Assembly: GCF_001612765.1 (NCBI RefSeq)
Contig: NZ_BDBB01000013.1
Span: 124,001 to 188,000, forward strand
Length of the DNA: 64,000 nt
DNA from: Nocardia arthritidis NBRC 100137
Lineage (GTDB): Bacteria; Actinomycetota; Actinomycetes; Mycobacteriales; Mycobacteriaceae
Direction: 5' to 3'
The notes under the pieces were generated by a model that was not told the origin of the DNA, searched no databases, and saw only the letters and a program-made list of their open reading frames with translations. The position numbers were made by a program, and so were the translations under genes. Shown here piece after piece: positions 61,386-64,000 of the stretch; position 1 is the stretch's first letter; each line of letters begins with the position of its first letter.

Positions 61386-62516
61386 ATGGACCGTCACGAC
61401 CCACACACCGGATTGCACAGCGAGGACGGCGCGGTAGCGGGCGAACATCCGGGACGGGCGCGCGAACCGATCGTGAAAGTGCACGATCTGGCGTGGCTGG
61501 AATTCGATAAGCCGGACCTGGAGCGTGCCGAGATCTTCGCGCAGGCGTTCGGTTTCGCCACCTCGTTCCGCACAGGGGACGAGCTGTACTTACGAGGCGC
61601 GGCTCCGCAGGCGCCGTGCGTGCTGATCCGCCGAGGCGTGCGCTCGCGGTTCGTCGGCCCGGCCTTTCGCGCGGCGGACACCGCCGACCTGCTCCGATTG
61701 GCCGAGGCCACAGCCAGCACGGTGGCGCCCCTGCCCGAGACCCTGGGCGGATCGACCGTCGAACTGACCGACCCGAGCGGATTGCGGGTGCGGGTAGTCG
61801 CCGACACCGACAACCTCCCCGCCCTGCCCGACCAGCAGCCGCATACGTTCAACTTCGGGCACGAAGTGGCGCGGGTCAATCGGACGCAGCGGCCACCCCG
61901 GGTGCCCGCGCGGGTTCAGCGGTTGGGACATGTGGTGGTGCAGACCACCAGGTATCGCGAAACGCTCGAGTGGTACCTGCGGAACTTGGGACTGATCGTC
62001 AGTGACTTCCTTTACTACCCGGGGCAACGCGAGCACGGCCCGGTGATGAGCTTCATCCGCTGTGATCGCGGCCGGACGCCCGCCGACCACCACACGCTGG
62101 CACTGGTGCTCGGACCGGCGAACCGGTACGTGCACTCGGCATACCAAGTCGCCGACCTGGATGCCATGGCCGCGGGCGGGGAGTACCTGCGTGATCACGG
62201 TTACTACCGGTCGTGGGGGATCGGCAGGCATATCCAGGGCAGCCAGATCTTCGACTACTGGCGCGACCCGGACGGATTCCTCGTCGAACACTTCAGCGAC
62301 GGCGACATGTTCGACTGCACGGTGGAACCCGGCTGGGCGCCGTTCACCGCGTCCGGGCTGGCGCAGTGGGGGCCGCCTGCCAGCAAAGACTTCCTCGGCC
62401 TCAAACCGAGCTGGGAAACCCTTCGCGAGCTGCGCACGATGGTCGACACGCTGCGCGAGGACAACGAATTCGATCTCCGTCGCCTGCGCGGCCTGTTGAA
62501 AGTAGCCGGTTCATGA
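61386..62516 (+). CDS. VOC-family extradiol dioxygenase
   Basis: A 376-residue two-domain vicinal-oxygen-chelate protein. The first metal His is in RLGHVVVQT, the acid ligand in LVEHFSDGD; the segment TLALVLGPANRYVHSAYQVAD spans the middle His region. It resembles 2,3-dihydroxy-aromatic dioxygenases of hydroxyphenylpropionate/catechol degradation. The N-terminal ~30 residues are extra; the start ATG 61386 follows GGAAAGGGAG. The downstream hydrolase starts in its stop codon. Confidence 0.9.
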   Translation: MDRHDPHTGLHSEDGAVAGEHPGRAREPIVKVHDLAWLEFDKPDLERAEIFAQAFGFATSFRTGDELYLRGAAPQAPCVLIRRGVRSRFVGPAFRAADTADLLRLAEATASTVAPLPETLGGSTVELTDPSGLRVRVVADTDNLPALPDQQPHTFNFGHEVARVNRTQRPPRVPARVQRLGHVVVQTTRYRETLEWYLRNLGLIVSDFLYYPGQREHGPVMSFIRCDRGRTPADHHTLALVLGPANRYVHSAYQVADLDAMAAGGEYLRDHGYYRSWGIGRHIQGSQIFDYWRDPDGFLVEHFSDGDMFDCTVEPGWAPFTASGLAQWGPPASKDFLGLKPSWETLRELRTMVDTLREDNEFDLRRLRGLLKVAGS

Positions 62517-63448
62517 GCATTTCCGTTCTCCGCACCGCCGACGCCTGGTGGGTGGTCACACCCGCGGGCGCGGCCAGGGTCGACACCGCGGCGGCCACCA
62601 CCGGGCAACTGCTGGCGGATCGGCAGGCGATCCGCGCGGCGTCCATGAGCGGCGAGGTCGTGCCGGTCGAGAGCCTGGCGCCGGTCTCGCCGGTGACCGC
62701 GCCGTGCCGGGTGGTCGCTCAGATGACCAACTTCGCCTCGCACGTGAAGGATTCCGGCGGTGATCCGGCAACGGTGCCGCTGACGTTCTTCCGCAAGGCC
62801 TCGGGGTCGATCAGTGGCCCGCACGACGACGTCATCCGGCCCGCGCACGTGCGACTGCTGGATTACGAGGTGGAGATCGGGCTGGTGTTCGGTCGCGACA
62901 TGCCGGTCGGATCGGAGATCACGAGCGACAACCTGGCCGACTACATCGCCGGTCTCGTCGTCACCAACGACATCTCCGCCCGCGACGTCCAGTTGCCGAA
63001 AACCCAGTTCTACGAGGCGAAGTCGTATCCGACCTTCACCCCCGTCGGACCTGTGTTGGTGCTGCTGGAAGACGACGAGCTGAAACGGTTCACCGATCTG
63101 CGGCTGCGGTTGTGGGTCAACGGCGGGCTGCGTCAGGACATGACGGTCGCCGACATGATCTACCGGCCGTTGGAGACCTTGCGGGCATTGACCGGTTTCC
63201 AGCGCATGGACGCCGGCGACCTGCTGCTCACCGGAACCCCCATCGGCACGGCGATCAGCGCTCCGCCCAAACCGGTCGAGATCATCGGCTCGCTGCTTCC
63301 ACCCGCGGTCAAGTGGAAGATGTTCTTCAAAAGCCAGGCCAAGAACCCGAAGTACCTGCACGACGGCGACGTCGTCGAGGCCGCGATAGCCACCGACGAC
63401 GGCGCGATCGACCTCGGCCGCCAGCGCACCACGGTGAGGTACCGGTGA
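62513..63448 (+). CDS. Fumarylacetoacetate hydrolase family protein
   Basis: A 311-residue FAH-domain protein: LLDYEVEIGLVFGRDM, VVTNDISARDVQ, KSYPTFTPVGPVL and GDLLLTGTPIGTAI are the metal-binding and catalytic segments. The family hydrolyses C-C bonds of ring-cleavage products. The ATG overlaps the dioxygenase stop (ATGA), so ring opening and hydrolysis are translationally coupled. Confidence 0.93.
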   Translation: MSISVLRTADAWWVVTPAGAARVDTAAATTGQLLADRQAIRAASMSGEVVPVESLAPVSPVTAPCRVVAQMTNFASHVKDSGGDPATVPLTFFRKASGSISGPHDDVIRPAHVRLLDYEVEIGLVFGRDMPVGSEITSDNLADYIAGLVVTNDISARDVQLPKTQFYEAKSYPTFTPVGPVLVLLEDDELKRFTDLRLRLWVNGGLRQDMTVADMIYRPLETLRALTGFQRMDAGDLLLTGTPIGTAISAPPKPVEIIGSLLPPAVKWKMFFKSQAKNPKYLHDGDVVEAAIATDDGAIDLGRQRTTVRYR

Positions 63449-63543
63449 CCGCTGTCGAACTCGACCACACCGGCGACGAGAGCGCTGTCGCGGCGATGCC
63501 GTACCGGTACGCGCCCGAGCGGAAGCCCGGGGCGCTCCGATGA
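63445..63543 (+). CDS. 32-residue overlapping small ORF
   Basis: GTG 63445 overlaps the FAH stop (GTGA), and its own TGA overlaps the next ATG (ATGA). The product (VTAVELDHTGDESAVAAMPY and a PERKPGALR end) has no recognised family. The exact fit between two genes suggests a coupling peptide or the relic of a larger gene. Confidence 0.5.
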   Translation: MTAVELDHTGDESAVAAMPYRYAPERKPGALR

Positions 63544-63896
63544 GCGTCGCATCGGTCCTGCTCGCCGCGGTGCTCGCCGTGTTCTTCTCGGCGATCGGTG
63601 TGGCGAAGATATTGGTGGTGCCGTCGATGCGGGAACGGGCTGCGCACACCGGTTACTCCGTCGCCGCCTACCGGGGCATCGGCTTCGCGGAGATCGCCGG
63701 CGCCCTCGGGCTCCTGCTCGGCATCGGCTGGTGGCAGCTCGGCCTCGCGGCGGGGGTCGGCCTGGCGCTGTTGCTGGTCGGCGCCGTCGTCGTCCACGTG
63801 CGCATCGGCGACGGCGTGCGCGAGTTCGCCCCGGCGATCGTGGGTTGCCTCGTCGCTGTCGCGTATCTCGTGACGCTGGTGGGAGCCGCCAGGTGA
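63540..63896 (+). CDS. DoxX-like membrane protein
   Basis: A 118-residue protein with four membrane helices (VLLAAVLAVFFSAIGVAKIL, IAGALGLLLGIGWWQLGLA, GVGLALLLVGAVVVHVR, AIVGCLVAVAYLVTLVGAA). The order and the RGIGFAEIAGALGLL segment fit the DoxX-like family that often accompanies aromatic-degradation genes. The function is unknown. Confidence 0.85.
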   Translation: MSVASVLLAAVLAVFFSAIGVAKILVVPSMRERAAHTGYSVAAYRGIGFAEIAGALGLLLGIGWWQLGLAAGVGLALLLVGAVVVHVRIGDGVREFAPAIVGCLVAVAYLVTLVGAAR

Positions 63897-64000
63897 ACGT
63901 TCCGGTCGTGATCGTCGGCGCCGGACCCACCGGGCTCACCGCGGCCCTCCTGCTCGCCCGATACGGTGTCGAGTCACTGGTCCTGGAACGGTGGGAAGGC
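63893..64000 (+). CDS. FAD-dependent aromatic monooxygenase (3' end outside window)
   Basis: Only 36 codons are visible, from GTG 63893, which overlaps the DoxX stop (GTGA). They show the FAD-binding fold start VVIVGAGPTGLTAALLLARYG and ESLVLERWEG, typical of PheA/MhpA-type hydroxylases. With the VOC dioxygenase and FAH hydrolase it would complete hydroxylation, ring cleavage and hydrolysis in one operon. Confidence 0.88.
   Translation, partial: MNVPVVIVGAGPTGLTAALLLARYGVESLVLERWEG

Overview
The window is a high-GC actinobacterial chromosome segment centred on the replication origin. The order murJ(fused to a pseudokinase)-sigM-rsmA-trxB-trxA-cwlM / GNAT-parB-parA-rsmG-jag-yidC-yidD-rnpA-rpmH / dnaA-dnaN-recF-DUF721-gyrB-gyrA-DUF3566-tRNA-Ile is the one found in Mycobacteriales. 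High GC, a 646-residue DnaA with a very long linker and the rich aromatic-catabolic content point to Nocardia or a close relative; the genus is inferred.

Left part (1-17.2 kb): cell-envelope and redox genes run on the + strand (MurJ, SigM with its anti-sigma factor, thioredoxin system, CwlM). After a strong bidirectional terminator, the ori-proximal operon reads away from the origin on the - strand. Around parA-rsmG lie parS-like palindromes, two of them inside the first codons of parA and rsmG. A 2.7-kb gene-free gap there contains a strikingly pyrimidine-biased segment.

Origin and right core (17.2-31.8 kb): dnaA, an oriC with four 22-bp iterons joining a TTGTGGA half DnaA box to a TCCTCGAGGA palindrome, dnaN, recF, DUF721, an extra alpha/beta hydrolase, gyrB, gyrA, a DUF3566 membrane protein and tRNA-Ile.

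Accessory region (31.8-64 kb): it starts right after tRNA-Ile with a truncated tyrosine integrase. A deleted copy of the same integrase 5' end recurs at 59.0 kb, just before tRNA-Ala, which is on the opposite strand. Between them are gene debris (AfsR-like fragment, IS remnants, broken RidA, GH15 fragment), two DJ-1/PfpI-type genes and a 14.4-kb aromatic catabolic cluster. The cluster holds a Rieske dioxygenase alpha/beta pair, a StyA-type flavoprotein monooxygenase, a StyA-StyB fusion, an SDR, an acyl-CoA ligase, a C-C bond hydrolase, a dienelactone hydrolase-SnoaL fusion, a dienoate hydratase, a LigB-type ring-cleavage dioxygenase, an ACMSD-like decarboxylase and an AraC regulator. DUF389, a quinone oxidoreductase-like MDR and an ABC exporter follow.

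Right of tRNA-Ala a second, TetR-controlled aromatic operon begins: VOC extradiol dioxygenase, fumarylacetoacetase-family hydrolase, a 32-residue overlapping ORF, a DoxX-like protein and the start of an FAD monooxygenase, all translationally coupled after the first gene and running off the window.
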